Of a DNA stretch of 64,000 nucleotides, positions 60,701 through 64,000 are shown in pieces. The notes beneath the pieces are model-generated. The model was not told where the DNA came from, did not search any database, and worked only from the letters and a program-made list of their open reading frames with translations. The first letter of the stretch is position 1. Each line of letters opens with the position of its first letter. The stretch lies in the NCBI RefSeq assembly GCF_031877795.1, contig NC_133938.1:13176920-13240919 (forward strand), in the 5' to 3' direction. Origin of the DNA: Strix aluco. Its lineage: Eukaryota; Chordata; Aves; Strigiformes; Strigidae. The position numbers were made by a program, and so were the translations under genes.

Positions 60701-62842
60701 CAATTAAAAATGATGACTTATTTAATGCCAACAGGCTGTACCCTGCAGTGCTTACTCAAGCAAAATTCTAATTGACTCCAGTGGGAGGTTTGCTGAAGTA
60801 AGAGCAGTGAAGAGAATAGGCATAAGCAGAGGCACGACCTCAAATTTTACTTGAAGTATCATAAGGTGAAGCATTTTGTATTCCCTGGCACCAGTGAGGA
60901 ACCTACCTCGCTTATAGACAAAGATTGCAAGAACAGGGATTTCTCTGCATATCTGGAACTCCCTGCAATTGTAGCTCCCTTTAGGGAATGTCGAAACCTG
61001 ACTTTTCATTGAAAACTACAGATTTAATGACAGTGAATTAACTCATGAGCTTGTATGTGTTTTCCCAAATGGGTGTGGGATGATGAAATGGGGGATAGGA
61101 GGGGACATGGCACTAAAATGTACCCACAAAAAGTCAAATTTTGCAAGAAGCTTTTTATTTTTGAAATGTCCTCATTTAGAAATTTTCTTCCAATTTTATA
61201 AACTGAAAGCCCATAAATATTTGAACTAGAGACAAGGTATCTAAAGAAAACATGAAGTTGCAGACAAACAAAAAATATAATTTCCATCTCTATTAGGCTT
61301 TATTTAGGGGCCTTCTGGTTCTCCATGTCTGGCTCCCAGCAGTCAGAAAAACCTATTATTTTCATCATGAGCTAGTAAGGTATAAGGAACATCCTCTGAG
61401 TGATTGTTGTTCTGTTTGTTTTCCTCCGTCCATTGTTTGACTATTACTTTTACGTGCTTTTTGAACTCAAATTAAACTGTCTGTGCAAGTTTTTGGTTGC
61501 TACTACTTGAGATGTGTTCACTAGACAGACACAGACAAGTTGGAAGGGTTTCCTCTGGTTTCATCACTGGATTTATTCCTAAATGCTTTTGACAGTACCA
61601 AAAACACAAGAGAACAAACCCGATGGATTACTATTGACTGATAGATTAGTTTGTTTGTTTTTTTTTCAGGTAGCAAGTTACTCTGTATTCAGTGTGTACC
61701 TATAAATTACAGTGGTTTAGTTACCTTTATTTTTGATAATTGCTTTAATTTAGTAGACTTGCGCAATTTTACTACTACGACGTTTGAATCGGAACAACTT
61801 TAGTACAGACTGATGCACAGTGAGGTGTGGTAAGATGCTAAACCAGAATAGTAGGAAATACTTCTAGAAGTTTTGAAACCTAAGATACAACAATTTCATA
61901 GAACTGACTTTTTATATCTACATATATGTAAATAATAAAAGCTTAAATGTGGCTGACAAATCCATTTGTAATGGGTTATATACCTCTAGTAACTTCTGTT
62001 TATCTTCACCACTTTGTTCTCAGAAAACAGAGATGTTTTAAGAATGAGGAGGAAATGAAAGTTGAGTTTATGTGGTCCTTTTGACAAGCTTTTCCACCTA
62101 TTGCCAGAAATACTGTCTTTTCTACTAATTTACTATATAATTGTGAGCAAGTGATATCTTGCTCAGATTTACTGTCTTTGTGACTTTATATTTTAAAATG
62201 CCTCTTGAATTTTGTTAATTATCCTGAGGGATAATCAGATGATCTATATATGGACTAAATAAATTGCTGTTGAAGTGCAGCTCTTGTTCCAGCAGCGGAG
62301 ATGTCAGCTGTTGTTTTGGTGGTAGAGGATTTAACCAGTGGGCATGGGCATGTCAAAGCAAGAGAACTGTTAAAGGCACATGTTCAGTGCAGGTTCATTT
62401 TTTTTATTCTTTCTAGTCTCCATACAAGAGGAAAAATGGCAACTCTGCATTGGAAGGTTAGGCTTTAAATTTAGAGAAGGAGCAACTATAAATAACAACA
62501 CTGTTTTTATATATGACATCTCCAACTTGGTGGTGTCTTTCTAGCACGAAGAGTATTTGAAGCAATCTAAAGCCCATTTACCTGTGGTAAATCTTGGGGT
62601 TTTTCCTCCTCTTTTTGATCTTGTTCTTTAAACGATAGATATTTAAGAGGAGTGTTCAGTTTATTTAGAGCTCTTTACTCAATGCCGTCTGAGACCTAAG
62701 TTTAAATCACTGGCAACTTCTGCATTAGATTTTGGCATCAACAGTGCTGTATTTTGCAAGAATTATACTCTAGTAAGACTTTGTCCTAGATCACCACTAG
62801 AAATGCGAAATGTGTAGTTACTATAAATTATGTTTTTCTTTA
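57783..62842 (+). other. Intron 1, no exon seen
   Basis: About 5 kb of intron. CpG is somewhat denser at 58,750-59,230, about eleven by hand count, and this patch includes the CTCF-like core at 58,937. A short stretch near 60,767-60,800 resembles an old amniote motif. No exon 2 was found. Overlapping short frames on both strands are judged chance. Confidence 0.45.
58937..58949 (+). promoter_or_regulatory. CTCF-like core motif
   Basis: CCACTAGAGGGAA matches the CTCF core CCASYAGRKGGCR at 12 of 13 positions, with A where C is expected near the end. It lies in a small CpG-denser patch and in the same orientation as the motif 3.2 kb to the left. Binding is inferred only. Confidence 0.4.
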
Positions 62843-62885
62843 GTAGTATGACAACTCCATTGTACTAGGACAATCGTCATACTAC
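62843..62885. repeat. 43-nt inverted repeat / hairpin
   Basis: GTAGTATGAC (62,843-62,852) and its exact reverse complement GTCATACTAC (62,876-62,885) enclose a second complementary pair, ATTGT (62,859-62,863) and ACAAT (62,870-62,874). This gives a 10-bp outer stem, a small asymmetric internal loop, a 5-bp inner stem and a 6-nt loop. It is shorter than a microRNA precursor. It could be a remnant of a small inverted-repeat element or chance. Confidence 0.55.
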
Positions 62886-64000
62886 CCTATATCATGGTAA
62901 CATTAATAAATAAACTGGACAATAACCCTATCTAGATTGTGTTTAAAATATAGTTTTCCTACTGATATGCCTCTGTTCCCAGGCAGCTGCTTTAAATGAT
63001 GCCGAAGTGTTTCTTGATATTATATAAGTCTAATATTTATCTGGCTGCATTTAGATTTCAGTATTTAGTATGCTTAAAAGCTAGCAATTTTTAAAAGTAC
63101 ATCTAAATGTTTACTGATGAATCCTGTGATTATTGAGAACTAATTTTAAATTAGTATTTTATTTTCTGTCAGCACACTTTTTTAATAAAGGTTGTAGTTT
63201 GGTTTTGTCTTTCTTTTTTTACTTGTGATAGGAAACTACAAATTTTAGTAGACTATGGAGAATATTTTCCAAATCATGAGGTATACTGCTTATGTTCTTT
63301 CATGGAGTTTCTTGCATAAGGAGAAGTGGGTTTCAGATTTCACAGTCTAATGAAATTTGTCACCATTAATAGAGTGCACTAAAATACAGTACTTTGTTGA
63401 TCAGTAAAAACAAAAAAACCCCACCCCACATTGAAAATGTGAACAAACTCTCACCAACTATTTGTTTGTAATATTTATTCAGTATTTCCTTATCAAATAC
63501 CTTCTACTAAATAACTGTATGCCTTAAAAAAAGAAGGGGAATAGCAAGGCACTAATTGCATACAGGCCTATAACTTGGATTTAATTTGATGGTGGTGGTT
63601 TTGTTCTGTCATGAGTGTATATCTTTTAACATGGAGTTGTTAGGAGAGTTGACAGCTATTTAGGTGCCTTGTAATCAGGGAATGTTTCATGTAACAGATC
63701 TAGTTCTGTAGATCAATTTTTCTATTGGATTTTTACACTCTACATCTGAAAATTTAATTTATTGTATCAACAACCGATTTAAATAGACTTTCAATCCAGG
63801 GCTGACTTTGATCTGTCTCTGACTTAAAACCTGAACAGCTTTATCTGTCTATAATTTTTTTTTCATGGATGTTATAATAGTTTCAGGTGCTTAAAAAAAC
63901 CACAGTGATTTAAATATTCTCTTTGTCCTAATCTTTTTGTTGGTTCCTGTAATTCAACAGTGGAGGTGAAATGATGAAAACTGCAGACTTTTTTTTTAAT
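62886..64000 (+). other. Intron 1 continues past the window end
   Basis: AT-rich sequence with no exon, RNA gene or repeat recognised. A short A/C-rich spot lies at about 63,408-63,428. No splice acceptor with a matching ST6GALNAC3 exon 2 was found, so the intron appears to run beyond the window. Confidence 0.45.

Noticed and set aside
1..64000. Search for tRNA, snRNA, microRNA-length hairpins, LTRs, endogenous viral genes and CRISPR-like arrays
   Set aside because: None seen by eye. No direct-repeat arrays, no tRNA-like box A/B pairs with cloverleaf potential, and no LTR pair or viral polymerase-like frame were noticed.

Overview
The window looks like non-coding nuclear DNA from a bird. It is AT-rich and repeat-poor, no reading frame exceeds 160 codons, and its recognisable interspersed repeats are degenerate CR1 LINE fragments. 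CR1 with this low overall repeat load is typical of birds; a turtle or crocodilian is possible but would usually carry more repeats. I see no prokaryotic features, CRISPR, tRNA, rRNA or intact mobile element.

The one gene landmark I can support is at about 24.1-24.35 kb on the + strand. It has a TATA-like box (24159-24167), a palindromic NFI-type site (24114-24126), an E-box of USF/TFE type (24086-24095), a short 5'UTR, then an ATG in strong Kozak context that encodes MACILK and runs straight into a splice donor (AAG|GTAAAT). MACILK matches the N-terminus I recall for vertebrate ST6GALNAC3, a Golgi GT29 sialyltransferase whose gene has very large introns. I read this as coding exon 1 of ST6GALNAC3. 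Positions 1 to about 23,580 are then upstream intergenic DNA, and 24,351-64,000 is the first 39.6 kb of intron 1. The catalytic exons, with the sialylmotifs, are not in the window.

Layout. (a) 1-23.6 kb: intergenic, with only simple repeats (C18, (AT)6, (CA)9, (GGAA)5, a 15-bp duplication) and one A/C-rich tract. (b) 23.6-25.1 kb: modest CpG enrichment around the promoter and exon 1. (c) 25.1-64 kb: intron, holding four CR1 fragments (36.5, 39.4, 49.0 and 57.2 kb), two further A/C-rich tracts, two short tandem duplications, homopolymers, a CpG-rich patch at 33.78-34.01 kb, two CTCF-like cores (55.77 and 58.94 kb) and a 43-nt hairpin (62.84 kb).

I found no evidence for an undescribed multi-gene system. 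The points most worth following are the micro-exon gene assignment, the upstream ORF next to the predicted cap site, the CpG patch, and the CTCF-like cores.
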